From Phlebotomus papatasi (taxonomy: Eukaryota > Arthropoda > Insecta > Diptera > Psychodidae), in NCBI RefSeq assembly GCF_024763615.1, contig NC_077223.1:41044627-41108626 (forward strand): 64,000 bases of DNA. Direction: 5' to 3'. Within the stretch, counting starts at the first letter, position 1. Every line of letters starts with the position of its first letter. The notes below the pieces were generated by a model. The model saw only the letters and a list, made by a program, of their open reading frames with translations. It had not been told where the DNA came from and searched no databases. Both the position numbers and the translations under genes were made by a program. Below, in pieces: positions 1 to 11,002 of the stretch.

Positions 1-487
1 TTCAAGCTAAAACACCTCCAATTGAAATACTAATCAAAATGGCTGAGGATAGCAAATGGAAGGATAAACTACCAAACATTAGGGATATTTTTGTTTACAC
101 CTACAGAGAGGATCCCCATCCTGACCGAACAATTGAACATCTCCTGAAATCCATTGGATACCAAGATATTTCCATAAAAGTGGAAGAATGCTCAGAAATA
201 TTTCCAAATAAGAAGTTTTTTAAAGGCAAGACTGAGAATTATTTAGAAAAAAAAAGAAAATTAATAGATAATTACAGATTATTCTTTATAAAATTATCTT
301 TTCAGACTTTATGAAAAGCCTTCCGCCCTGCAATGAAATACCTGAGGAAGAGAATAAAGAATTCTATCAGGAGCAAATTGATATGGCATTGTCGATGAAT
401 TTCATTGAAGAGGATCTCTGTGATGCACAAAAGCCATTAAACGGGAATGAACGGATACTAGTACATATTTTTGCTCGAAAAGTATAA
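1..487 (+). CDS. 3' end of a juvenile hormone acid methyltransferase-like gene (two exons, 5' partial)
   Basis: Coding runs in from beyond the left edge (frame from position 3) to 225, then 306 to the TAA at 485-487, giving about 134 C-terminal residues of a family usually 270-290 long. The N-terminal SAM-binding half is outside the window. Visible traits of the JHAMT-type class I methyltransferases are an 'NPKW'-like stretch (DSKWKD), a leucine helix followed by IGYQDISI, then FFKDFMKSLPP across the splice and IPEEENKEF, with a C-terminal beta strand ending in ARKV. These enzymes methylate juvenile hormone acid or farnesoic acid in the cytosol; the substrate of this copy cannot be read. The intron (226-305, 80 bp, phase 1) starts with GCAAGA and ends TTTTCAG, a GC-AG intron. 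The nearest GT (215) would shift the frame. The ATG at 39 is internal, not the start. Confidence 0.75.
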
Positions 488-566
488 TTTTCTTCTGCAC
501 AGTGCACATAGAAAAACTTTCTTTTGAATACGAAACTTTAAAAAGTAGTAGCAAAATAATTTACTA

Positions 567-572
567 AATAAA
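567..572 (+). terminator. polyadenylation signal of the methyltransferase-like gene
   Basis: AATAAA lies 80 bases after the stop codon at 485-487, a normal distance for a short insect 3' UTR. No stronger signal occurs before it. Confidence 0.55.
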
Positions 573-3062
573 AGTTTCACAAATAAATTTAAATTTTGAT
601 TATAGGGTAAATGTCCTAATTCAAAACATTTCCAGACGCTTTAACTTTGACAGAAGTTTAAACACATTAAGTTCATATTTTTCTGAAGAGAATTACATAA
701 ATTTGATCCTTGACTCTTCTAGAATGTTACTGTTTAGTGAAAATTCTTTAGATATAATTTGAAAATTTCTTAAATACAAGAAATATACGTGAGCGTAAAA
801 TGCTTCTATTGTAAGCAAATTAATCCAAATGGAGGCAAGGGAAAGTTTGTATTTGGAGACAAACAGTGAAACCGCAACGAAAGGCTTCCAAAACTTTGTT
901 GAGTTGCTCTTGAGTGCAGGATTTGTTCTTATTCCTGGTCTTTTCTTCTTTCCCATCTAAAACAATAAGAAAATCTCTCCAAAAAAATCATATTTTCGGG
1001 GTTTCCTATTGAAGCATTTGCAGACACTTCAGAAAAACACTTTTTGTTCACGAAATAGGTAATTATTTCATTTGAAAACTTCACGTACAATTAACAATTA
1101 AGTTAATCTGGATAATTTAACAAAAATTATCCAGAAATATGACATAAATGTTAAACAAAACGAATAAATAACAGTCACATTATTGTGTTTTCATTGGAAA
1201 ACATGGTCTATCGATGAAAAATTCGATGGTGAAAAGGTACACTTTTAATTTTTCTGAGAAATTTATAAATTAAAATTTGTGAATATGAATGGATTTTCGC
1301 TTTATTTGGAGTAAAATTAACTAAATAATGAAACTGTGGTATGGAAAATACATGAATATAGTCATTTAATACTATATTTATCATGAAAACAGTGACGTTT
1401 CCATTTGGAGTAGCGCAAAATTTCCATTTGGAGCAGGTTTTGGATTAGCTTAATTTACCCTTCTCAATTTCTTCGAAATTGTGAAAAGTTTGCGATAAGA
1501 TTAGAGCAAACTTTTCTGCAAAATTTGTTAAATTGTTTTCGTACTCTCTAAGAATTATTTTCTCGATCGAGTCGATATCGTAAATGTTTAGGTCTTTACG
1601 AAAAATATAAATATTAAATGTAATTTTGTTGAATTATTGTAAAAATGTCTAAAAATTGCGGTTATGCCTTTTTCTTTCAAAGAATTAAAAAAAAATAATA
1701 ATAATTTCCATAATTTCAATTTGTGGCTAATTTTGTATTTCACAAAAGGATTATGAAGTCAAATACGTGCGCTGTTGAGACAAAAACGCATTTTTCTTCA
1801 AAATAATTAAACCCACACGTCATTAAATATTTTCCTTTTGACAAAAATGAGCTCTAAAAGTGCAACAAATTACCATATTTCTACAGAAACACGCTCCATT
1901 GGTCCCATTCTTGGAACAATCAATGTTCCACCATCTGCCATAAGGTTTCAGCCTTTGCTAGTGTAATTAATGGAACCATGTGGCCCATGCAGGACACATT
2001 CACTTATGATAAATCTCTGTGTAATTTTCTCCTATTAATTCCCGTCGAATTGGAGGATCACTCATCCCGTAAATCACGTGGCAGTTTTTTTTTTATAATC
2101 TTTCTTTCAGTGGTTTGTTATTTTTAGGACAAAAGTCCCCATTTGGAGGAAGACTCTTGAAGGTTTCATCCAGTCGGGTTCGTCAATTTGAAATGGTGAG
2201 GGTCTGGTGCATTTTTAGAAATTTACAGCAGCATCAGAAAATGCCATTGAAAATCATGCACAATGCAAGAAATGGTTCCACATTATTGCCCCCATTGAAA
2301 CTCAATGCTCAAAAGTCCGTCTCTCCCTTCTGCCAGAGCCCATTCAATGTATTTTTGGGGAATTCGTTACGCCGTCAGAGAGTTGGAAATTAAAATAAAT
2401 ACAACAGAGTATGAGATCCCATTGAAAGACTGGTAAAATCACGTTTTCTCCGCATCATTTTAATGAAATCAATTTTGTCCTTCCATTGACACGATCCAGC
2501 ATTTCCATTTCTGGACCGATAATGACTTCAACAATTCCCTCTGCAGTTTACACCATCAGTCGACAAGAATTATGCTGATAAATAAATGCAATCAGGATGT
2601 GCCTATCAGGAATTTCGTCAAAGAACACCCCAAAGGGCATCCGGTCACATTAAAATACAATTTGTATTTATTTTGGTGTCCCCCTTGTCGACAATTGAAC
2701 CAGAGTATTTGCTTCTTTACATACGCACCTAATTGGAAAATTAACAAACAATGTAGCACACACCTCGTTTTACATTTTTGTCACAATGGTAACGAGAGGA
2801 ATATTTTGTGGGCAATTTACAGCCAGAGTCAAAGTGACAATTGGCAGGTGACCAAGAAAATTGAAAAGAATTGGATGGTTCGGGTTGTGAGAAAGTTCTC
2901 AATCGCAGAGAGAAATCTGCATAGAAGTTCTGAAATTGATGAAGGTAAATGTTTATTCTCGAGCTCAAGAAATTTAATAATACTCAAGTAGAATATGGGC
3001 ACTCAATGAGTCAAATGGTAGAGCACTCGTTCTATGATGCAAGTGCCCCGGACCGGCTAACA
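573..3062. other. AT-rich intergenic DNA, no supported gene
   Basis: No domain, splice pattern or repeat family could be supported. Open frames at 693-956 (minus), 2115-2393 and 2572-2991 (plus) lack family signal. Around 3005-3045 there is a weak tRNA-like stretch (GGTAGAGCACTCG) without a recognisable B box, perhaps an old SINE head. Confidence 0.5.
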
Positions 3063-3262
3063 CATTAAGTACTTATTGAGTCCATACAGAAGTAGATTTT
3101 GATTCTCCAATAGTGTCTTGGATAAAAGGTAAATGGAACTCTATTTGAACAAAAAGTCGTTGAAGTTCGAAGAATTCAAATTCAATTTCGAAGAGATCAA
3201 TTTCAAATAGATTTTCGAATTTTTCAAGATCTACTTCTGTACGGAGAGATTAAGTGCTTAAT
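3063..3262. repeat. foldback MITE-like element
   Basis: The left end TTAAGTACTTATTGAG plus CATACAGAAGTAGAT is mirrored at the right by ATCTACTTCTGTACG plus TTAAGTGCTTAA. Terminal repeats are about 40 bp with a few mismatches. No coding capacity is seen. Related TTAAGTACTTAA words recur at about 3400-3500 and at 5210-5250. Confidence 0.5.
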
Positions 3263-3609
3263 TAAGTTTTTAACCCAATGCAATGACCTAATTTTAAGGA
3301 GTTGTAGAACATTCAACTATTTAAAAAAAAATGAAAACGAGACGCACGTCGGCGATTTGTAGCGAGTAGTGAAATTAACACAGCATAACTCAACCTTAAG
3401 ACTAAGTACTTAACTGAAGTCTCTGTTAAAGTCCTTAACTAAGTAGTTTATAATAACGAGATGAAAAGAATTTTCACTTTGTACTTAATTAAGGACTTTC
3501 ATGTAAGCGCTTTTTATGTAGTTACCCTAATGCATAAAACAAGTATTTTTATTTTTCATATTGTTTATTTTCCAAAGGAAAAGTCAAAATTACTTGCTTA
3601 ATTAGCAAA
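3263..3609. other. AT-rich DNA with repeated TTAAGTACTTAA-type words
   Basis: No gene is seen. Words such as CTAAGTACTTAACT and GTACTTAATTAAGG recur and may be remains of elements like that at 3063-3262. Confidence 0.4.
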
Positions 3610-3871
3610 ATGAATACGTTGCTACCGCAGTTCTGTTGTCCGATACAACACTTCTTTCTCTGCCCATCAACTCATCGATCCTCATCGAAAATTTTGTCGG
3701 TATTACACCGATTTTTCGATTTAATTTTACTGTACTTTTACGGGTTTCTCGATGAACTGTTGACAAGAAATGCGAAGTTGCGTGTGAAAACCGCGAGAGG
3801 CGTTAGTTGCTCTTGACATTTCGAGCTGAAAAGGTGCATTCTGTGTTGCTCCGTGTTTTCCACCAATTTTC

Positions 3872-4348
3872 ATGGTAAGTTTTCCATTTTCATTCAAATA
3901 AACTAGTGGAATATGTTAGCCAAAGATTCTAGATGTGTTTCATAAAGCTGTTTTTATTGTGTGTAGTTGTTTTCTTCCTCAATTTCGCGAGAAAAAATAC
4001 TTTGTGCAATTTTCGAGTGCTCGCCATCTTTAATTTTTCACTTGTCAATTTATTTTCTCGTGAATTTCACGATAATTCTGAGATTTAATAATTCCCTAAT
4101 GCATTATTTATATAAATAGAGTTATTGTGTATTCATCTAGACAAGTTTTAGACATTTTCTTTCCTAATTTATATTTAATTTAGGACATTTTGTACACTTC
4201 CAGAAAATCATCATCAAAGTCCGGAAAAAAGGTGGAAGGTGTTTCCAGGAGGGTCTTATCTGTCACTTCAAGGGACTCACGGAGCAAGCCCCATCTCAAC
4301 TTTGAGATTTCAGGACAGAACATCATCTCCAGGACAGAATTTCGCTAA
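3872..4348 (+). CDS. candidate small two-exon gene, basic Ser/Lys/Arg-rich protein of 55 residues
   Basis: The ATG at 3872-3874 is followed at once by a consensus donor (GTAAGT, from 3875). The best acceptor is a pyrimidine/T-rich tract ending TTTAATTTAG at 4183. Joining them opens a frame of 54 codons from 4184 to the TAA at 4346-4348. The product begins MDILYTSRKSSSKSGKKV, is rich in Ser, Lys and Arg, and has no signal peptide or membrane segment. I do not recognise it. A second AG at 4205 would give a shorter product (MKIIIKVRKKGGRC...). Two AATAAA signals follow within 70 bases, so a short transcript is plausible. It could equally be a non-coding RNA or a chance arrangement. ATG-GT splits are known from ribosomal and other small housekeeping genes, but the product resembles none I know. 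Confidence 0.35.
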
Positions 4349-4388
4349 ACACACAACACACCTTCACACATGTACACATTGTGTTGTT

Positions 4389-4414
4389 AATAAATCAATT
4401 TGAATTGAAATAAA
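4389..4414 (+). terminator. two polyadenylation signals
   Basis: AATAAA occurs at 4389-4394 and again at 4409-4414, after the stop of the candidate gene. They mark a likely transcript end near 4430. Confidence 0.4.
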
Positions 4415-4469
4415 GTATTTTCCTACTAATTTTGGGGGCGTGGGGAGTGAAATATATGTGTAGACAGGC

Positions 4470-4679
4470 TTCTAAAAGTCTCAGCAGATTTTCAGACGTC
4501 GTGTCTGCCTTTAATCGCAAGAGACAGACGCATAAAATCTGCAGACATATCTGCCGACTTTTAGAACAGCGTCGTGTTGCACTTCGAGAACAAACGTCGG
4601 CAGATAATATGAGGACGGTCGGCATATTATCTGCTGACGCGCCGATTAAATCTGCCGATTTCGTGACGAAATCAGCAGA
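4470..4679. repeat. three successive hairpins built on TCTGCYGA words
   Basis: Hairpin 1 (4470-4565) pairs TTCTAAAAGTC with GACTTTTAGAA. Hairpin 2 (4595-4639) pairs CGTCGGCAGATAATATG with CATATTATCTGCTGACG. Hairpin 3 (4651-4679) is TCTGCCGATTTCG against CGAAATCAGCAGA. The same word, TCTGCCGA or TCAGCAGA, occurs in every arm. This is probably a palindromic MITE, but no target duplication is seen. Confidence 0.5.
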
Positions 4680-4689
4680 CTATTTTTGA

Positions 4690-5299
4690 TGGGTGGTTGA
4701 AACTGTTGCCGGATGGAACTGTTGTCGTCGTCAACTTTCGCATAAGAAGTGTTTCGAATGTATCTGGAACAAAAAAAATCAATGGGACGATCAAAGAAAA
4801 CATTAATAATATTCTTTTTTTTAAGTTGACTCCCGAAACGTGAGTTTATGGGACAAAATGAAGGTATGCACTACCGACTCCCGGATTATATGCTAGTGGG
4901 ACTGGATTCTCGGATTACAAGGTAAAGGGACTACGGGGAAAGCCTTTAGTTATATTTACCAAATCAAAATGTATAGAAGAATGTTAAATTACGCTTAACT
5001 TATTTTCACTGAACTTGACTAATTATAAATTTATCACTAAAAGAAAGAAAACTCTATGGAAACTTCACGTGTTTAATAACATTTTATGGTTTTACTGAAA
5101 TGTCAATTTGTTTCATCTCTTTCTAATCAATGGCTAACATGTGTCCATGGAATTCTCTATTACAGTTTTCACTTCTAGCCACCAGATGACACTACTTTCA
5201 TTCAAAAAATTCCTTAATTAAGTACTTAATAAGTACTTATTAAGAACTTAATTTATGAACTTGGGCTAAGTTACTATTTAAGAGCATCGACATTGCTTT
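4690..5299. other. no gene seen; one perfect 20-bp palindrome
   Basis: AT-rich DNA. CTTAATAAGTACTTATTAAG at 5225-5244 is a perfect palindrome within a run of AAGTACTT words. Nothing else is supported. Confidence 0.45.
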
Positions 5300-6115
5300 T
5301 AATTATAGCTCGAGAGCCCTAGAAATTTCTAGTTAACGCAGTTTTATAGGAAATTTACCGCTCTACAACTTTGTTAAAGTCATTTTCCTCTATTTTGTAA
5401 GGAAATACATTTATCGAGCCATTTTCTGAAATGTAATTTTGTGACCATTTTCAAAAATGCTGGGGCAAATATGTAGTACCGGCCATGGGATATTATCACA
5501 TTTTGATATGCTTTATTACGGGCTTCCGTAAATTTAAAAAAAAATACCTAGGTGACATATTTTCACAGGAAATTTATTCCTCTACACTTTTTTAAAACAC
5601 CGTTTTGTCTATCTGTACGAGAAAAGCGCATTTTAAGCTATTTTACAAAAAACACACACAAAAGACTGCAAATCGTTTGACCAATGCAAACAACAAGCGG
5701 CGAGACTATAGCAATGACGTTTCTTTTCGCCATGAGATTAGAAATTGCATCGGTTTTTGTTACTTCTTGCTCCATACATATTGTTACTTTTTACCCCAAG
5801 TAGTCATATTTAATAAAAGGATTTCTGGAGAAAAGAATCTTTGTATTTAAAATTGTAAAATAGTAACTTCGTATTCAAAGAATTCAAATCATTTAGGAAA
5901 TATTAAACAGTGCATTAATTTTGAAAAATAAATAGGTAAAAATTGCTATCTGCTGTAAGGAAAATATTTCACAAATAGGGCTAAAAATTTCAATATTTTT
6001 TTTTATTTTCTAAATTCCTTGTTCGAATTCTAAGAAATTTACGACATTGTAGAAAGTCTATGGAGGCCATCTATGGAAAAAATTATAAACCTCTGTCTCT
6101 TTTCATCTCCCCTAT
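5300..6115. mobile_element. truncated copy of the CTGGGGCAAA family (TA-flanked inverted-repeat element)
   Basis: This aligns over most of its length, by eye, with the complete copy at 13034-13935. Shared blocks include TTTTATAGGAAATTTACCGC, ATGCTGGGGCAAAT and TTTAAGCTATTTTACAAAAA. The left terminal repeat is missing. The right end is reduced to TCTCCCCTA near 6114. Confidence 0.65.
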
Positions 6116-6262
6116 TATGTTTCGGTAAACCTTAAGGTCAAACAGTTGGAGATATCGAATCGAGGTTGCATTTGGTGCATCTTATCAAAAAAATTACCAA
6201 GAATAAAATTGAATCGAGTTAAATGGGTAAAGAAAGTTCACAGAATACCCAAATACTTTGTA

Positions 6263-6300
6263 GTGGGGCAGCTTTGAAATTGGGATTTTTTCCTATTTTT
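6263..6300. mobile_element. left-end remnant of the GTGGGGCA...TTTGAAA family
   Basis: After a TA at 6261-6262 come GTGGGGCAGCTTTGAAATTG and a T-rich stretch, as in the copies at 27858 and 28089. No right end was found. Confidence 0.45.
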
Positions 6301-6384
6301 AATAAATTATTAATTAGGTAAATAAATTTTGGAACGAACTTCCTTAGGAGTCTTAGGTTGTTTATTTTCTTTTTGAAGACTCTT

Positions 6385-6490
6385 TTTGGATGATGAAAAG
6401 AGCTGACAACCTGAGAATGAGTTTTCCACCGTTTTCACTCTGGAAGTTGAGTAACATCGTTAAGACGGCGGTGGCCGTTATTACTCAAAT
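6385..6490. mobile_element. 3' fragment of a TAA-tailed retroposon family
   Basis: This matches 13937-14092 and 54784-54905 through CAACCTGAGAATGAGTTTTC and CTAAGACGGCGGTGGCCG-like blocks. The tail is not preserved here. Confidence 0.45.
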
Positions 6491-8600
6491 GAAGTTCTTT
6501 AAGCTCTGTATCTCTGCAATATGTTTTCAAGAGCACTAGCTCAAAAGCAGTTGCTGTATATATTTATTAATTAATTTAGTGGTATATGAAGACACAATTT
6601 TGAACTCATCTACATCTACAAAAAAATCTACTTTTTTTTTTTAGAAAATTCAATCTTTAGCACTGACATTCGTCTGACTTTCCAATAGAAGACTTAAAAA
6701 ACAGTTCTTGCAGAAGGATTTATCGTCATCTCTAGCCCATTGTGTTTCATGTTTGGTGTAGATAATTGAATTATCTCGATGAACTCTTAAGAATTTACTG
6801 GATGACGGGTGAAAAATCGTTGGCCAAAATATTCTTGGTGAGACCATTGTGTGTTTCGGCGAGTGATTTAAATTTCTATTGTGGATCAATTGATCGCGGT
6901 GAAAAATTACATGAAATTGCCCAATGTGCCCACGAATCTCGACATATGGGCATTGAGGATTTGTGTCAATTCATCAACGTAGTTTTCAGCTCCCATTTGG
7001 CCATTCTTCAGAAGCCACCTACCCTTCTTCTCCTCTTTGTTTGGCTCTTCATGGCTCTTTTTTATTTTTGGCTGGAGGTATCAGTCTCCAGAAAAAAAGC
7101 GAGTATCTCTCAAGTAGTTTTTGGTGCTGGCAGAATTATAATTCTGACAAGGGAGAGATCTATGTACTACAGGTGTGTCCATTGTTCACCGTATCAAATC
7201 AATCAATCGTTCTTCCTTTTTTGGCTTTCCAGAGATATTTTAATATATTTAAATTCTCTCTCACAAAAGTCATTCAATGCAATAGACGAGAATTAATGCT
7301 TAGCAAGAGGATTATTTTCAGGGTGTTTTCAACTTGGGTGTTCACCAACGCAATTTATGGTCACCAGGAAAAAAACCCCTTCTCAGACTCTGCTAGGAAA
7401 TCCCTCCGAAAAATCCCACCTCGCATTAGTCCAGAAAAATCCTGTCGCCAGAAAAAGGATTAACTCTGTCAAATTACTTGCCTTTTTTGTGCTTAATATC
7501 CCTTGTCACTCAACCGTTGGAATTCCCTAAAAGTTACTCGTGAGACATGTAGTAAATCATTTGAACACTTTAACTTGCACATCTCTCAAAGATCATCCAC
7601 AAGATTATGTACCAAGAGACAATTTTTTAATGAGATCTCACAGATTTTTACACCTTCGACTGACTCAGAAGAAGATTTGTAATTCTTTTGTTAGCATAGA
7701 GTTTTATTGTAGCGCCATCTCTCGAAGCAACACAAAGAATCGCATGATTATAAAAAGTAACTACCTAATCTAATAAGCGAAATCTATGACGATCATAAGA
7801 TTTTTCAATTTTAAATTAGGAAGAGACTTTCATATTACATAGTTTTTTTTACATGAAATACGACTGCTAAAGCATAGTTATTGCAATATATTGCTTATGT
7901 TAAATAAGCAAATAAATAAATTGAAATGTTATATTTTGAATTAATCGTAAATTATCGTTTTCGTAGCAGCAAAAATTAAAAATAACTTCACCTAATACAT
8001 TTCTCTTAAAAGAATTTTTATCCCAATGTAGTCGTTTTATTTCAGGTTCTTAAAATTCTTCATTCACTTAGCGTCCTGTTCCAATTAGTGCATCTTAACA
8101 TTGGGTAAATCTCCCGAATTATGATTTTATTGATCGAAATGCGGAGAAATCCCAAGAGATGCGAAGGCAATCAAATAATTTATGACGTGTAATATGGTCC
8201 TAATCCTCTTTCATCGCCGTCAGTTGTGTCTCAAGTCGCAAGTTAACATTCCAGAGGGGCAATTAGTAAAACTTGAGCCAGTCTTTTGCCGCTTCTTGTC
8301 GCCTGAGAAAGTACCGGACTTGAATTTACATATTATGCATTTTTTTCTCCTTCCAAAATTCCCATGCATGTTAGGAGACTACTCTTTGGAGCCATCTGGT
8401 CGAGAATATTCTGTCATCGATGAAACTATCTCCGTGGAAAAAAATCATTTGATACACTGCAAGTGAACTTTAGGAAATTCAATACATATTTCCTCCATCT
8501 TAACCCTTTTGCCCTCAGTTTAGTGATTCTTGTGGGGTGACTGGAGAAAGCATATCAAGAGAATATTTTCAACCGTGTGACAAACGCTGAATGAACAATC
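6491..8600. other. no supported gene; overlapping open frames only
   Basis: Frames at 6766-7296 (176 codons), 6963-7463 and 6650-6889 (minus) overlap one another. None shows a family motif or a convincing splice context. This stretch is slightly less AT-rich and could hide an exon, but I cannot support one. Confidence 0.4.
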
Positions 8601-8601
8601 T

Positions 8602-8675
8602 TGGGAGGACTCCTCCCATGGATCATGATATTGTCCCGGATGCCTCGAGGCAAGTCAACTTTTACGGAAGTTGAC
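8602..8675. repeat. three perfect hairpins in 74 bp
   Basis: TGGGAGGACTCCTCCCA (8602-8618), TGCCTCGAGGCA (8641-8652), and GTCAACTT pairing with AAGTTGAC around the loop TTACGG (8654-8675). They are unrelated in sequence. No gene is adjacent. Confidence 0.5.
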
Positions 8676-8934
8676 CTCCTTCCTCAGTCGCCGGAAAAGC
8701 CCTTTTCTCTATGTCAATTGCGTGTGCGATTGAAATGAATGAAAATCCCTTTTTGCCTCAAGCAATGAGATCATTTGTCCCTTCCCGACCAATTTTGCCC
8801 TATAGAACACAGTCGTAACACTGAGGAAAATAGAAAGATCCTAAAGATTGTATATGATATTTTTACTGCTCGAACTCAAAAAGCGAGCAGTTATATAATC
8901 CAATTCTTTTCAACTTTTCACCTTCCTGGCTACC

Positions 8935-9260
8935 AAACGGTGAGAGATATGGATTTGCGGTCTTAGGTGACCCCCCACAAGTCAACTTTCTCTAGCGAAA
9001 TATACTTAATTACCTCCCCCCACCAGTTCATCACCAACCAAATCATGTTTTTTGACTTATCCCAAAATTGGCCCAGGCGATTTCGTTCATTTTTGGATGT
9101 TTTGGAGGTCTAGCTGAAAATGTCGACGTCGACACCTATCCCCAGAAAAATCACCATCTCGAACTATTCAAGGTCAAAGGTCAACCACCCTGGAGGGTCT
9201 AATTTTGAACGGATTTGGTTAAATTTGTATTTTTTTGAAAGAACTTGAAATTCTGAGCCC
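8935..9260. repeat. unit of a dispersed tandem-repeat family (AAACATGGTTTTGG / AGATATCG)
   Basis: It contains GTGAGAGATAT, GGTCTT, a run of Cs, AAATCATGTTTT, CCCAGGCGATTTCGTTCATT and TTTTGGATG in the same order as 9580-9915 and, inverted, 25905-26460. A 14-bp palindrome, TGTCGACGTCGACA, lies near 9120. Confidence 0.5.
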
Positions 9261-9312
9261 GGTTGCATTAGTCAAGGCACAATCGGTTATGGATCGTGAA
9301 AAAACTGTATTA

Positions 9313-9527
9313 GGAGAAAGTACTCTCCCTTCGAACGTTCATGCCTTCGAATAATGTAAATTTTCTTGTACTTGTCCTAAGAGGCTTACACATTTTTATC
9401 AAATATTAGTTAGATTATCATCAATTAATTGGCAATTGCGTGATAATTATTTGTAAATCTCTTAGAAAAACTAAAAGAAATTCACATTATTCGAAGGCAT
9501 GAACTTCGAAGGGAGAGTACTTTCTCC
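9313..9527. mobile_element. MITE with ~80-bp terminal inverted repeats (AAAGTACTCTCC family), complete
   Basis: The left arm begins GGAGAAAGTACTCTCCCTTC. The right arm ends with GAAGGGAGAGTACTTTCTCC. Both arms continue through GTTCATGCCTTCGAATAATG and CTAAGAG words. It is uninterrupted and gives the empty site for the copy at 17688-18478. Confidence 0.75.
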
Positions 9528-9579
9528 AAGCTCTATTTTTTGCACATCTTTCAGACTTTTGACCCATATAAAATTCACA

Positions 9580-9915
9580 AGGTAAGAGATATCGACTACC
9601 GGTCTTCGACGAGCCCCTCATAACTCAACATTTCTTGAACACTCTTTTATTTTTCCATCTGGCCCCCTCCTTCCCCACCAAAACCATGTTTTTTTTTGTT
9701 TATTTTAAAAACGGCTCCAACGATTTCTTTAATTTTCGAATATGTTTTGAAGATAATCAAGGCGAATATTTCGTCCTTGGAGATTTATGTTCGTAAACCA
9801 TTTCGATGCCGAATTTTCGGAGATCAAAGTTTAACAACTTCATTTGTTCGTATAATTATTACTCTTTTAATTTACTTTTTTATTTGTTCGAAAGCTTGTT
9901 GCTCATGCTAAAAGA
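9580..9915. repeat. second unit of the dispersed tandem-repeat family
   Basis: It reads AAGAGATATCGACTACCGGT, then AAAACCATGTTTTT, ACGGCTCCAACGATTTC, GCGAATATTTCGTCCTTGG and GAAAGCTTGTTGC. Its reverse complement matches 25905-26300 block by block. Confidence 0.55.
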
Positions 9916-9939
9916 TTTTAAAACCTACTTTTATTAAGA

Positions 9940-10115
9940 AGTTTCTTATTTCGGAATGTTTTTGTTTTTAATTTATCACTCAATTTAATTTGCAGTAAAG
10001 CGGTATGTACCCAAAAAGCATGCGAACAGATAATACGCGGATAGCTCTTTCTCGTGAGTTCGAGCGCTCCACAAAGCTGGGACGCTTTGCCATCTCTCGC
10101 TTGAAAAGTTGCAAG
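9940..10115. repeat. dispersed repeat shared with the spacer of the large palindrome
   Basis: GGATAGCTCTTTCTCGTGAG and CAAAGCTGGGACGCTTTG match the reverse complement of 23951-24060. A GAGTTCGAGC box resembles a weak pol III B box, so this could be an old SINE. Confidence 0.45.
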
Positions 10116-10381
10116 AAAAGTCAAAATTATAGAAATTTAAAAATATTTTCTATTTCTCTAAATAGAATCTAAATATTCCTACCTATCTGTCTTGTCTATC
10201 ATATGCATTAAAATCGACAATTTTGCTCTGAAATCGTTAATAAAACGGATCTTTCATACATCCATCAATTCGGGTGTTCGCAGACATTTTTTCGATAAAA
10301 CCAATTTAATGTATTGTGTACCACAAGAGCATCTCCTATAACTCTAGATTGATCTGTTGTAGTCTACACGGTAAAACAATT

Positions 10382-11002
10382 TCGGCACATATTTGTTCCA
10401 AAAATTATTTCGTCCACGGACACCATAGTTCTTGGCCAAATCTTGTTCACTTTACGAGACTTAAAAAAAAAAATCAATATTAGTAACGAATTTCTTCTAA
10501 AAAGTAACTCGTCCTCGGACACCGAAAATTTTTGGAATAAATTTGCATCTTCTAGGAGAAACAAAAAGATACCTAATATTTGTAACGAATTTGTTCCAAA
10601 AAATAGCTTGTCTAGTATAAAATCGTATCCCTCCTCTCTCACTCAGTCACCCGTCACCGAAGCGAGGAGGACGCCAAATCTATGGCAATTTTCGTTTTAC
10701 GTAGTTTCACTTTCTTTAATTCGAGATTCCCTTCCCCTCCTGCTGCCAGCACTCGCATATGATTTCGTCATGCACGCGTCTCTGTAAAACATTTTAAATT
10801 GATTTTTATTTGATGTTCCTTATGAACTTTCGTCACCGAAAACCATCTCGGCTGAAGTACAGGCCTTAACGGTAAGACGAATCTTTTACACGAATTTGTT
10901 CCCGAGAATGAGAACAAAAAGTTTTCCCATATGAGTAACAATTTCGTTCCAAAAATTATCTCGTTCAAGGACACCGAAAATTTTTGGAACAAATATGTTA
11001 CA
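10382..11002. repeat. repeated hairpins with the phrase TCGTYCACGGACACCGAAAA
   Basis: Units at 10391-10440, 10483-10545, 10580-10615 (half) and 10932-11002 share GTTCCAAAAATTAT, a TCGT..GGACACCGAAAA centre and ATTTTTGGAACAAAT. The last is nearly a full palindrome bounded by GTAAC and GTTAC. This makes a long open frame on the minus strand (10768-11478) that I do not consider a gene. Confidence 0.5.

Noticed and set aside
2572..2991. 139-codon open frame
   Set aside because: No motif recognised; the minus strand is also open over much of it.
6766..7296. 176-codon open frame
   Set aside because: It overlaps another frame of similar length (6963-7463) and one on the other strand; no recognisable domain and no clear splice sites.
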